Both the position numbers and the translations under genes were made by a program. Below the pieces are notes generated by a model. The model made no database searches. It worked only from the letters and a program-made list of their open reading frames with translations, and was not told where the DNA came from. This document shows, one piece after another, positions 19,917 through 33,700 of a stretch of DNA of 52,543 bases. Location of the stretch: positions 535,696 through 588,238 of the forward strand of contig NW_019775491.1 of the NCBI RefSeq assembly GCF_001039355.2, in the 5' to 3' direction. The stretch comes from Lingula anatina. Lineage: Eukaryota > Brachiopoda > Lingulata > Lingulida > Lingulidae. Within the stretch, counting starts at the first letter, position 1; the number at the start of each line of letters is the position of its first letter.

Positions 19917-22791
19917 TATGTACAGACACATTGTGCCTGTATATGTAGCCATTACCTGCATCTGTTGTAGTTGTCCCCAACATTTTTGTTGTCCCTGTGC
20001 ACTTTCAGTGTCAACATTCGTGATATACAGGCAGAATTCGAAAACCGGCATAATCCCACCATTTTTTTCAAAAATTAACCTGTGTTTTTTCCTCCACTTT
20101 TTTTCAGCATGTATGCAATACAGGCAAGGAAAACTGATAGGCCTTTTGTTTTCAAACTTATAGGAGTGACCAATGTTACCAGAGTACAGGTTGAATCTGA
20201 AAATCCAGTTATTCAAACTATTCTTCTGGAAGTTATGCTGACATATTTTTTTCAGTATTTTTTATGCTGTATGCAACACTGACAGCACATTTCAAGGAAA
20301 ACCAATAATATTGTCTTCAAACCTTCAGGAGTGATCAATATTATTTTTATGCTTTTTTTTTTTTTTTTGTATGTATTATAATATATGCTGTACAGATAAC
20401 ACATTTCAAACTTACAGGACTGATCAATAGTGTTAATATACAGGCAAAGTCTAAAAATCAGCTTGATGGGACCATTTTTCTTGAATTTATGTCTTTTTGT
20501 TTTATTTCTCAGCATATACTCTAATTCTGGAACCGTAAATGCTAGAGACATCTTGTTTGCATTTTATAGAGCTTGTCAAGCGCAACACTGGAAGTGGTGT
20601 CATTTTTTTTTGTTTTTTTATATGGTATACGAGTTGTGCTGTATCAAAATGTACAATGTGGTGGTGAATATAAGATGTGAAATACGGTAATATGCCATAA
20701 ATTTTGAATGTCGGGAAAAGATAACATAAGGCTTAGTAAAGGACAGACAACTTTCGGTCAAAACTGACAGAATTTCATGAAATTCGATTGTCTGGAATTT
20801 CTGAGCCTCTCCCATTGCATGAATTATGAGCAAAACGATCTTTTCATTATTTTAATTAATTTCTTCTTTACAAAATTCACAGCACATAACTGTAACTCCA
20901 AAATTAGCAAAGATACACCATTTTACTCCTTTGTATCTCCAAAACTGCCAGAGATAGGCTCAAAGTTACTATGATCATTATGCTTTTAAGCTTTATGTAA
21001 TATTGCATCAAAATTGAAGAAAACTCTATTTTGGGCACTGCCTCAATAGTGACCATCAAAAGAAAACCATGTCACTAACCCTTCTCAATCTTACAGGAAA
21101 GAAACACAAGACTTAAATACAGCTTTGGAAAACAAGTCCGATTGGTTGATTTTTCTGGAAGTACTACAGGTTTTTGTTTTCACATATTGATATTTTCAAG
21201 GTGTGACTTTGAACCTCCATGGGCTTGAAGACCTTTGCTAGTCACATTTTCTGAATATCCATGATACTTTTATTTTATCATTAAAATTGCTGGTCATTAT
21301 GCTGTTAAGCATTATTTAATATTGCATAAAAGTTAATTATTGAAAAATATTTAATTTGGACACTGCTGCCTGGATGACCTTTAAGAGAAAACCATGTTAC
21401 TTATTACCCTCTACCAAGGCCACAGATTGATTTTTCACTAGATATGAAGAGATGTGTCTCTAATTAAATAGATAGCTGATCTCTGTACTGTGACCCTGTG
21501 CTGAAATCTCAAGGATGATTACATGGCTGGTAATTGTTTGCATAACTACTCAGGCACTGGCACTTAGCAAGTGCCTGCCAAGTCCCCTTGACAGTAATCA
21601 AGACAGTTAATTGCTCATCTGTAACAATAAAAACAGCCCCTTACCAGACAGACAACACAAGGCAGGTTGCGTAACAAGCGGTAATCACATCGATGTGAAG
21701 CCCAGCTGTCACTGAGCTCCTGCAGAGCAGGTACAATGCTATCTGCGTGCGTGCAGATTTGATTGCTCCCATCTGGCCAAATGTTACAGGGTCACCTCAG
21801 CAAAAATGTCCACAGAATAATAACTGTGGCCCTGGTAGAGGGTAGTTACTTATGATTCTCAAACTGTCTGAAAAGATTCATTGGACTGAAGCACGGCTTG
21901 TGTTGGAAAATCAGTGTGATTGTTTTGTTTTGGAAGCAATGTAGTTCTTTATGAAATTTTTATTTCTTACATAGTCCTTGGTGTTATATGGATACAATGG
22001 ATGGTCAGTCTGTAATTGTCCCTTGGGTAATCACTAGCTTTTAGAACTATTAGATCACTTGCCAAATTAAGTTTCAAGATGCCATTAAATGAGATTACAT
22101 AAAACACACATGTTGAGATTTCCATAGGTTTAGCTCTCTGCCAGATACAGTTACTGTTTGTAAAAGCCTAAATTAACAGTGTCACATAATTAGGAATCAG
22201 TGATAATTATGCAGGTAAATGTAGTTTAATATTGCAAATAAGTTACAAAAGAAAAAAATATTTCGTGTAATGCCAACATAAATGCTATAGATGAAAAACA
22301 CTGAATTATTATCTTCAAACTCAATGGGGTCATTTATATCATATTAATACAGCTAGATTAAAAGTTTGAATAGCAGCTTTATTGGAATATTTTTTGTTAT
22401 GATTTCTTTTTTAATTTTTTTCAAACACTGGCATTTCAAGGTGTGACTTCTTACTCCCATCCACCTGAAGCTCTGTACATTTTCTGTATTTCCACACAAG
22501 CATTTGTATTGGTATTTATGTCTTTAAACATTATGTAATATTATTTTATGTACTGTCATCATTTTTCACATATTGGGATTTTCATTATGTGAATTTGAAC
22601 TCTCATGGTCCTGACACTGTAATTTTATTGACCTAATTACCTTTTATGCATGATTAAAATTCATTGTTGATTGACTGTTCTGTTATTCCATAATTATTTA
22701 TTATTGCATTAAAATTGACAAAATGACCTATTTTCTGCATTTTTATTTTCTGCTTTTTGTCTGTACATTTGACAGCTTTGCTGCCTTGTTT
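19917..22791 (+). mobile_element. Degenerate copy D of the palindromic element, with a nested insertion
   Basis: It starts with a decayed palindrome (TATGTACAGACACA then TTGTGCCTGTATATG), followed by the hallmark gtgcactttcagtgt and degenerate ~160-bp core repeats (aaaactgataggcc, ttcagcatatat). A distal ~340-bp repeat follows (ttcaaggtgtgactttgaa at ~21190, related copies near 22440 and 22570). It ends with gtctgtacatttgacagct (22758-22776), the same end as copy E. A 440-bp MITE interrupts it. No intact protein frame of useful length is present, so the copy is non-autonomous. Confidence 0.6.
21396..21853. mobile_element. 440-bp MITE with 9-bp target duplication, nested in copy D
   Basis: Terminal inverted repeats TACCCTCTACCA(A/G)GGCCACAG bound 21405-21844, and the 9-mer GTTACTTAT flanks both sides (21396-21404 and 21845-21853). 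The empty-site arrangement (gttacttatgattctcaaac) matches related host repeats elsewhere in the window, for example near 24290 and 24620, which confirms the insertion boundaries. The 8-9 bp duplication suits hAT- or Mutator-type movement. There is no coding capacity. Confidence 0.8.
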
Positions 22792-23112
22792 TTGTCTTGC
22801 TTTTCATACGAATGCACTTACTCCAGCTGGCGGTACAATACCCGGAGGCAGTATCACCTCTCTGATCCTCTAGTAGGGTACTTGACTTATGCCTAAAATG
22901 CTTTGCCCTTTTGTATGTACTGTATTTGGTGGAAATAATTTATTACATAAGGCTGGGAAATATACTAGCATGGTCTCAGTTAGAAGTTGACTTATTAGAA
23001 TATATTAGAGAAAAATGAAAGCTCATTGATATATTCTGATCAAGTAAAACGTTTTTTTTTTTTTTTTTAGAATTTTGTACAATGTACTCTGGATTGGAGG
23101 ATGTATACCTTT

Positions 23113-25312
23113 TATGTACAGACACAGATGTGTCTGTACATATTGCCATCACCTGTGTCTGTTGTCACCATCGTCGCCATCCATGTCGCCGTCGCTGTCA
23201 CCGTCACCGTGCACTTTCAGTGTTAACACTCTAAATGGAAGACAGTTTTACTTTTTGGCTCTATATTTACAGAGCCGATGAATATTCATAAAACTCAGTT
23301 CAAGTTCGAAAATCAGCATGATCGGACCATTATTGTAGAATTTATGCTGTTTTTTCACTTTTCAGCATATATGCAACACTGTTAACACATTTCAAGGAAA
23401 ACCGATAGGCCTATTGTCATGAAACTCACAGGAGTAATCAATCTTACTAAAACGCAGATCAAGTTCGAAAATCAGCATTATCGGGCCACTATTTTAGTAG
23501 TTATGCTTTTTTTTTCACTTTTCAGCATATATGCAACACTGTTAACACATTTCAAGGAAAACCGATAGGCCTGTTGTCATGAAACTCACAGGAGTAATCA
23601 ATCTTACTAAAACGCAGGTCAAGTTCGAAAATCAGCATAATCAGGCCATTATTTTATAAGTTATGCTGTTTTTTCACATTTTCTCAGATTCAATTCTTAG
23701 ACATGTTAACAGTCTCATTATTTAACTAATAAGATAGGTAAAAGTGTTTGTTTGACATTTCCTGCATCTTTACAACATTGTTAGTTGATTATGTAGAAAT
23801 GATGGTAAACTTGTTATCATGTATTGTATAATAGAGTTTCAAAAATGGAAATAAACTCATATCATTGCAGCTTGTCAGATTCATTCATTCACTATGTTCA
23901 GAAACTCAGAATGGAGGAAATTGGACATTTAACACTGTTCTATTGATATTTTTCTCATCTCATCAATTTTCTTAGTTGATCATATAAAAATGGCAGTAAA
24001 CTCTTAATTTTGTTACATGTTAAAAAATTGTTAAAAATGGAGAAAAACACATTTCAGGACAGTGCGGTCTTGTTTACATTTTGGCATTTTCAAGGTGTGA
24101 CTTTGAAGTTCCATGGGCCTGAAGACCTTTGCTAGTCACATTTTCTGAATTTCCATGATACTAATATTTTATTATTAAAAATTGATGGTTATTATCCTGT
24201 TAAACATTATGTAATATTGCATCAAAATTTGAAGAAACCTCTATTTTGGGCACTGCTCCCATGATGACCATTTAAGGAAAACCATGTCACTTACTGTTCT
24301 CAAACTTAAAGAAAAAAAACATGGGACTTAAATAAAGCTTCAGTGGGCAATGCAGTCTATTTGGTGAATTTTTCTGGCAGTTAAACAGTTTTTTGTGAAA
24401 ATTTGATTTTTCACATATTGGCATTTTCAAGGTGTGACTTAGAACCTCCACGGGCTTGAAGACCCATGCTAGTCACATTTTCTGAAAATCCATGATACGT
24501 ATATTTTATTATTAAAAACTGATGGTAATTATGCTGTTAAGCTTTACGTAATATTGCATCAAAATAGAAGAAAACACAATTTTGGGTGCTGCTGCCATGA
24601 TGACCATCATGGGAAAACCATGCTACTTATGATTGTCAAACTTTCAAAAAAGAAACACAGGACTAAAATGCAGCTCGAGTTGGAAAAGCAGTCTAATTGG
24701 CTTCTCTTTCTGGAAGTTATACATTTTAGTGAAATATTCATTTTTATCATGTTGGCATATTCATTGTGGGACTCTAAGCTCCCATGGACATGAAGCCAAA
24801 TGGTAATCAAATTTTCTACTTGTCCATGCTATTTATAGTCAATATTCAAAAATTGGTGATAATTATTCTGTAATTTATTATGTAATGTTACATCAAAATT
24901 GACAAAAATCTTTTTGCACTGCTACTTCAAACATTATGAAAAGAAAACTGTGTTACTTATTAGTATTTTCAACTTACAAGTATGATTGGTAGGATTGGCA
25001 TGCAGTTCAAATAAGAAAGCCAGCTCAAATGGGTTATCATTTATTATTGAATTTAAGCAGTTTTATGTGAAATTTTCATTTTTCTCATTCTGGCATATTC
25101 AAAGTGTGAACTTAAACTCCCATGGGCTCGAAGCCTTACGCTTGTTTCACATTTCACTTACATTGGTATTACCTGTTGAGCATAATTAAAATTTGATGTT
25201 GAATTTGCAGTTAAGCATAATGTACTTTTGCATCAGAATTGACAGTAGCCTGTTTTGTGCATTGTTATTGTCTGCTTTTTGTCTGTACATTTGACAGCTT
25301 TGCTGCCTTGTT
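23113..25312 (+). mobile_element. Best-preserved plus-strand copy (E) of the palindromic element
   Basis: Order of parts: perfect palindrome 23113-23142; tattgccatcacctgtgtct; GC-rich degenerate triplets/hexamers (23160-23210); gtgcactttcagtgttaaca; three ~159-160-bp core repeats whose phrase caagttcgaaaatcagcat begins at 23301, 23460 and 23620; distal ~340-bp repeats (caaggtgtgactt at ~24091 and ~24429); terminal tctgctttttgtctgtacat ending near 25312. The motif TGTCTGTACAT occurs both in the 5' palindrome and at the 3' end. The layout is that of mollusc 'pearl'/Helentron-like non-autonomous elements; no open frame codes for a transposase or Rep/helicase. Confidence 0.68.
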
Positions 25313-26538
25313 TAATAAACTCAAATTACAAAGATAGGTACAACTTTCCTGAACTAGACGTTGTTTGTCAAGTGATGTTTGCTATGGATAAACTTCCTAA
25401 AACTATACAGCACAAAGGCAAATTAAAATGTTTGCTACAAAATATATTTTATTGTGAACAGTGATTTTGTCACTACAGTGTCACGTATCCCAAACGTTTC
25501 TGTCGTAATAATTCAAAATCTGTGAAATACTGTGATTTGTTTATAATCAAAACAGAAACAACTCCATTACATAATTTAGTGAATTAAAGAAAAGAAAAAA
25601 AAAATAGAAAAAAGTTTGATTGAAAAGGTGGTCTAGAATTTGCACACATTCTCTTGGCAAGGTGGCATTCTAAATAATATATAACCAAAGTTTGCCTTAA
25701 TACCTCTGGGGACAACCAGCACAAACATTGCGACTTAAACAAAACAGCACCTACAAAAATATTTTACAAACAAAAGTAATCCATTACGAAAACTTAAGCA
25801 ATAAAAAACTATGCCATGCCAACAATATTTGTCTGAAAAAGCTGCCTTTTTGTGAATTCTAGTTTATACAATGTTTGTTTCAGGCATTTAAGTACACTGA
25901 ATTGCATAAATCTACACATGACCAATGGGTGTTATGTATACTGTACAAACATTGCAATGTATTTTTGTATGGCAATATACATCTTTCAAACACAATTCAT
26001 CACATACTAATAAATGAAAGTCTGAAGTAAGAGAAATACATAATAGTGGGCATTATTTTGCATGCAGAGTTAAATTACTGCATTATGTTGAGGGTTTTGG
26101 CATATAATGGGTGGCACTGTATATAAGCCCATTACGACAGCTTTGATTTCTGTTTCACAAACAACCATTAAAACACAAACAATGATATACTAACATGATT
26201 GTCTTCAAATACAATTCCCTACAGTGAAATGCTTTTAAGATGTCATGGTTTATGGCGCATAAATAATAATTTTAAAACTTTAATGGGAGTAAATTTTTAC
26301 CCTTATACAATTTTGACATAAACTATTCAAACCTTTTACATCTGATACAAATAAGATGTTTATTCTTTTTTTTTCTTTTTTCCTATGAATTGTCTTACTT
26401 TTAATTCTTGAAAGCATTGAAAATGACAGTGGTTGGCCTCAAGTACAATGACTTTAATAAGTCTGCATTATAACTATACATATTTGACTGATAATCTTCA
26501 TACACAGAAATATACAATGTTTTAAATACATCTAGTCA
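25313..26538. other. Intergenic/3' flank of the LRRC74-type gene, no other gene seen
   Basis: AT-rich sequence without exon-like frames. A minus-strand AATAAA at 26364-26359 could end the LRRC74 transcript, about 175 bp after its stop. Confidence 0.45.
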
Positions 26539-29500
26539 TTAATATTTATATTTTGCATCTGTTTGTGCTTTCATTTGCTTGATGACGCCAGCTAATTTTT
26601 TCCTGTCTTCAATAAATTTCTTGAAGCCAACAACAAGTTCACTGAAAAGACAAATTTGTGAAAAAATTAAAAGGCAGTTATTTACTTCAATAAGCTGCAC
26701 AGATTTTGTGATAATAAGTTTTCTTCTAATGTGGAGGGTATTGCAATGGGTCAAGTTGAAACTATCTTTTGTCAGTTCACATAAAAAAGTAATTGGGCCA
26801 AGAGGTTCAGAGGCATTATTCCAACTATTTGATATCATGTATTGTAATACCTGTAATTGACCTCCCCATCCCCATCCCTGTCTAGCTCTCCTAACAGCAG
26901 CTGGATATCATCCTCTGTCATGTTTATGCCACTGTCCTGAAATGGGGAATTAAATATATGGTGTCATACAAGAATATTGTCAGAATTACATTACTAGTAC
27001 AGTAATGGTCCGATATATTCAACTTGGAAAAAATATCAATTATGTTGGTGCCTTTACCATATAAAATAGACCTTGTGTAGCTACCACTCCTTAGGAATGT
27101 TCTAAATTTAAGAAATTATTTCTTAAAAAAAGTACAGTACCTGTAAAATTAATAATTTTCCTGATTGAAATGATCCAGCCACTACCCTGTTTATGTAAAA
27201 CTGGCAACAAAAATCTTCAAGATTATCATAATAATTATATGTATATACAAATTTTGTTAAATATGATTAGAAGAGTGATTTAATATATTAAGAATACTGT
27301 TAATAGTGATAATCAAACAGGTTTACCCTCATTCCTTGAGCAAACTCCTCATGGGTAACACTCATACTGTGATCCTCATCAAAACGGCAGAAGAAGTCAA
27401 TCAGGCGTAAGTTTTGCTCTTCTAAGAACCGATCAATCTTCACCATGGGATGAACTTTGATCTCGGGCATCTCAAAAATCTCCATGCCTCCATGGTGGCA
27501 CTTCAGTTCTGGGAATGTTTCTTGGACTTGTTTTAACAGATCCAGGAAGTCTGTGTTGACTAGGATACGCTGAAATGATTATCACCATAAAATATGAACA
27601 TTATAAATGAACAAGATTGCTACATTTTTTTCTCCAAATTATTTCATGATAAAAAAGCTACAGATGCATAACTATTTAAGTTTAATTTTTACCATAAATC
27701 AATTAAATGCCAATTTATATACATATGTTGATTCCTTAATAGCATTATGAACATGTTAGACCAGACATGAAAAAAAGTAAATAGAATTCACTTCTTGGTT
27801 TGTTCTTATGAAAAACATCTCCATATTAATTTAACAATTCTTTCATTAGTATTTATAAACAATTTTTATGTCAGAAAATAAGAGGAAAAGGCAAAACACC
27901 TACCGAAAAATCCAGAGTGTGGAGAATATTGTTGGGGTTTTTTAGAACTGCTGTGAGAATTGCAAAACAACCAGCACTTTGCATAGGATTCATCCCAATC
28001 TGTAACAAAAAAAAAAAAGGAAATGTGTCAACTTTAAAATTCCTTTTACATGAACCCTGATCAAAGACAACCCAAAAACTGCAGAGATGTAGCTCATTGT
28101 GGGAATAAAAAAAGAAGAGGGAGGGGGGGGGGGGTACCTCCACAAGCTGCTTAAGGCAAAGACCAAATGAATGAATACCTCAGACCAACCATGACTGTAA
28201 AGAAATATACAAAAGACATTACTGGGGTAGCGCTAACACTCGCCAATTTAGCCAAATGCTAAAACTGATTTAAACTGGCTAAAGAAAAAGGGCTTCATTT
28301 GACATGTTTTAGCCAAATTATAACCATTTTGATAACAAATTGACAAAAATGTGGTGATATGGCTAAGCGAAAAAAATTGCCAGTGCTACCCCAGCATTAC
28401 ATAATACCCCTCACTGGGTGACAGTCCTTCTATGCTGAATCTGCACATTGACAAATACAAGACAAAGCTATCTCTTACTAGTCACCTCACCACTCACCTT
28501 CAGCACTTTAAGTGATTCATTCACCATTAACCCCTTCCCAAATAAAACAGCACCTTCTGTATTGATACGGTTATTCCTGAAAATGTAGCAGTCTATATTT
28601 AATTTTACTATCATTTTTACCATCTTTATAAATAACATTTAGTGATCCTGTTAGAAAAGACTGTAAAATCGGTAGGTGCACAAGTTATTATCACATTATG
28701 ATGCCTTTTTACAACTGCATGTACCCCCGTAGTAAAAAACATTACCAACTTTAATGCAAGTATAATGACACTTGAGTTACTTTTTTTTTTTCAAATAATA
28801 ATAACTGTCATGGAAGTCAGGAACTGTAAAAAAAATGGAAGCATGATGTGCTATTATAATTTGCAAGGATACTTACGAGATATCAAGCTCCTCAAGTACT
28901 GAGTTTCCTTTCAAAGCATCTCCCAGAGCTATGGCACCCTCGTTCCCAAACCCATTCCAATCAAGATTAATTTTCTTCATAAACACATTATTCTGAAATT
29001 CAATGAAAAGCATATAGAGTATTAAAAATTTTATTACTGTCATGGTTGCCAAATGTGTTTAATCAAAATTTGATGTCTTACCACATAACATGTTATAAAC
29101 AAAAGTTAGTCAATATTTGAAATCAAAATTCATTTTGATTGCATTTTTGTGCTTTTTCCTTTTTACACAGTGCTAACTTCAAATTTTCTAAAATAAACCA
29201 ATAAAAAAACATGTGGACAATTTCTTTTGAAAAACATCCTCCAAAAACTTTATAGCCACATTTTGGAATTATGGAGTTCTCTGCATGACCTAAAAATCAT
29301 TTTTAATGAAATCAAGAAATTTTCAACATGGCATTTTTATGTCATACATCTGTACTGCTCATCATCATTACAGATAATTGACTTGAAATCATATTGTAGT
29401 TATTCATGAAAATGTATGAAGATATAAATAATCAAACTGGGTTTTTAATAGTAATAATATTTACTTGAATTTAAAAATCCCTTAAAAATCTTGACAATAC

Positions 29501-30702
29501 TTTACAAAGTAATAATTAAAAGTAAACTACCTTAATCCCTTGTGCCACAGCTACTGCTCCTTTGGCTCTGATGCAGTTCCAGCTCAGATTCATCTCTTTG
29601 ATAGAACTGTTTTCAGATATGGCTGGACCCAATAACACTCCACCCACCTCACCAAGCTTATTCTGACTTAGATCTAAAAATTCTAATTTTTGCGTATTCT
29701 GAAAATCAAATGTAAAATGAATATTTTTAAAAATAAGGGAGAACCTGATGCTATACATTCCATTTTGTTTGAAAGACAATTGTTGCTCAGTAAGTGGTTT
29801 CATTATTAAGTTTTAATAATTTTGTCTTACAAATGATTTGTTTTTCTCACCATTATTGCTTCTGCAATGTGTTCAGCTGCCTTGTCATCCAAGTCATTCC
29901 CTGTACAGAGAGGAGGAATAAAAGATGTTAAAAAAAACTGTATGTTTGGTGTTGTACTTGTGAAATGAACTAAAATCTATCATTTCTATGACAAATCACT
30001 GCATAATACTAATTATTCATCTTGGTTTTTAAATGATGCTGTGCAAGTTAAATTATATGAGATCAAATATGAACTATGAAATACTGAACAGGATTAACAA
30101 ATATTACTACCCTGAACATGTGCCTACTTCAGCACACAGCGTATTCAATTTTTTCATTACCTGAGAGTGTTATATGAGTGAGTGTATTGCTATTCTGTAT
30201 AATGTCAGAGAGATCTTTGGCAGATTCAGTCCCAAGTTTGTTATCTGAAAGATTCTGAAAAAGGAAAATAATGGTGAATTTAACGCCAAAATTGAAGTTA
30301 ATTTATTTAAAGAAAGCTCAATGTGCATGTGGGAGTTCACTTTATTTTTTCATAAAATTCCTGAATTCTCATAATTATTACAATTAACATCAGTCCAAAA
30401 ATGTTGACAGAAAAGTGTACTTACCAGTTCTGTAATATAACAGTTTTCTTTAAGCATCTCACACACTGAATGTCCACCAGAAGGCCCAAGCCAGTTGTCA
30501 CTGAGGTCTAACTTCAGTACATTAGTGTTACTCTGCTCAATAGAATACACTCTCTTTAGTTTTTTTTATAATGAGAAAATCCAGCAAATCTTATTTAGCC
30601 TGTTATTATGCATCCAGTGAAGTTTTAAGTTTGACTTATTCATTTATAAAATCAGACAAAAAGTGTCAATTCTGTTTTGTTAATATTAATAACTACTACA
30701 AC

Positions 30703-30756
<54 letters not shown>

Positions 30757-33700
30757 TTATAATAATGGTGATAATGACAATGATTATGATAAAATAATAA
30801 AACCGAATAAAATAAAATATTTTCTATGAAGCCAATGAGATGCATGTGACGCACATTAGAAAGCCATTAAATAATTAATTATCAGCATCATAATATTTGA
30901 TGTGTGTACAAAAGTTCTTACCACTAAAGCCACAGACACTGCTTTAGTTCCCATGGGACCTAGTCCATGATGTCTAAGCTGTAGATTGCTATCATTCATG
31001 TGCTTGATGAAATATGTCACAGGAACTACTCCCCCTTTTTTGCAGGCCTCCATGTAGGTCGCTTTTCCTGTATTATCATAATTTCTATTTCCATCTGAAA
31101 AAATAACCAATGATATATATTAATATATTATAATATCTAGAATCTTTTTTTTTAATGAACAATACACATGAAAGAATTTAAATTTTTCATTCTTAAATTC
31201 TTTAATTTCATGTTTACCCAGTACTCATTTTGTCATCAGGGATTCAAATTTTTGGTACATGGGGAATAGCCATGAAATCTACAGATCAAGTAACAATATA
31301 CATGCACTTCAAAAATGTGTGAAACACTTATCCACACTGAAAAAATGAATACAATGATACTTGGGTGTTGCCGTCAATAGGAAAATAACTTCACTGCAAG
31401 GTTTGGCAAACAGTGTGTAACTCTGCAGGTACTTAAGTGATCCCCACAATACAGTGAAGCCCACAATACAGTGGCAGGAGAGAGCAGTAAAGAAGAAACC
31501 CAAACAGTCCAAGTCCCCAGCTTTGTATGTGTGTAAACAGTTTTCACTCAGCAATAATATAATATGCTAATGGAGAGACTTTACCTAAGGCACAATAAAA
31601 TGTTTGACTTGCAAAATAACTGAACACACAAAACAGAGTTTCCATTTCTAATTCAATACAATGACACAACAAAATCATATTTATTTTGACTTGGCATGCT
31701 GCTTTAATTCATATAAGCCATAAGATTAAAATAATCTGGGTTTACTTAAAATGCGTAATATAATATCCACACCATAACAGAAAAAAAGAGGCCGCCATAA
31801 GTATTTAGGCAAATAAAACACACTTTAAAATAAGAATCAGCTGAAGATTTCAGAAGAAGAGCTTGTTTTACCTCAGGTTGTCTGCTCTGATTCCTGCTGA
31901 GATAACAAAAAGATCAATAACAAAGGTCTCTCTTTTGCTTTGTGCCAGAGGAATAACAATGTCCTTTCTTTTAGAATAAAAACTAATCTCATCAGGATCG
32001 ATAAGTTCTACAAGCCGAATGTTTAAACAACTGAAACTAGAATAAGGCTCCTATTTATAAATCAATATTGCCTGTGGGTAGAGCCGTGATTTCAGTTCAA
32101 GAAAATTAATCTAGTCATCCATAATATATAAACATTTGTTAGGATCATGCAGAATTTTTGCAAAAAGTGGATAACCTACCACATTTATTTTACTGTTATT
32201 AATAGTTGCAATTAATTAATTCTATCATCTCTAGTAACAGAAATTTTTGCTTATCCCAATATATGTTAGTAACTAGTACTTAAGTACACAATGTTAACAG
32301 TGACCCCACACCAAATGCCAATTAAACTGGACCCAGGCCAGTAAAATTAGGTATATCTAAATATGTTACCAAACACTGTTTCTGTCTTGGGCCATTAGAT
32401 TATTAGAACCCAGTGGCCTAAATGACAAGAAAGCTAAAAGATTTTAGGGCACAAACTGATATTAAATACTTCAATTTTCCATTTAGATGAGCTGTTTCAC
32501 AAAATACTAATTTTAATTGAGTATCCTATTATATTCCATGTCAACAATTCCTTGACAATTTCTTATTCACTGAAAGGAAAAATTTACATAAAAAGTATTT
32601 ATAAATCTGCCTCTCCCCAAAAAACATAAGTACAGATCAGAACAAATAACATTTTCTTTACCTTCTGATTCTAAATCTGTATCCCACCCTTTATCATCTG
32701 TGATTTCTACATTGGTAAGATTAGTTTCTGGGTCAGATAGGGACAAACTTCCTTCCTCCTCCATCTCCTCATCCTCATAAATAAATTCCTCTGCTTCTAG
32801 CTCTTCCTCCTCAAGCTCCTCCTCTTCATCTACCTCCTCTATCACACTGTCTTCTCTCTCGAGGTTGGAGGACCTCGATGAACTTCTCTGGCGTATGGAC
32901 TGTGCACTGCTGTCTCTTGTGCCCTACAGATTTACAACAATAAAAATACAATGAACAAAACGTCAAATCTATCATAAGCATCGTGAACAAAACAATAATC
33001 CCGTGCTTTCTGCCCAGTAGATTATCTAAACGTTGTACCTGCTGTCAATCTGACAAAGGCTGCAATTATTCCAACATTTTTAACCAACCTGTTTAAGCAC
33101 ACTCCTACTTGCTCTCCCAATGTGAGCATGGGTTGTATGCACTCCCTGCATCTTGTTGAATTGTCTTAATTGTCATATAATAGAAATCCTTAATCCCCTG
33201 ATTATATGATGATATAGTTATGTCTTCTGCTAATGACAGACCTAGCAACTACGTGTACAACAGGTTAAGCAACACTGTACTGCTTTCGAAACTTGATACC
33301 TTATTATATCTAACTTGATATGCTTTTACCATAGAATCAATGCCTGCTATGATTTTTACAGCTGACTGCCATAGTAAAATTAGCAAAGGGAAAAAGAATT
33401 TGGATGAATTTCAATGCTGCTTTCTCTACAAAATCAATCATTTCCATTAAGAACTGTAAACATGTTCAACAAAACATCAAGATCAATGCACCCTTTATTC
33501 AGAGATAAAAGTCAGAAATCATGGCTAGCGAACTTACAGACAAACTTTTTTCAAACTCAAGTCAAAGGTCTTGTTTAATCATTCTAAAATAGCATTTCAG
33601 TGTTTACTAAAAGTCTGTCAGAAAAGAATAATCCATAGATCATTAAACATGGTATTGTAAATGAAGAAAATCCTCACAAATGAATGTTTTGAAACGAAGA

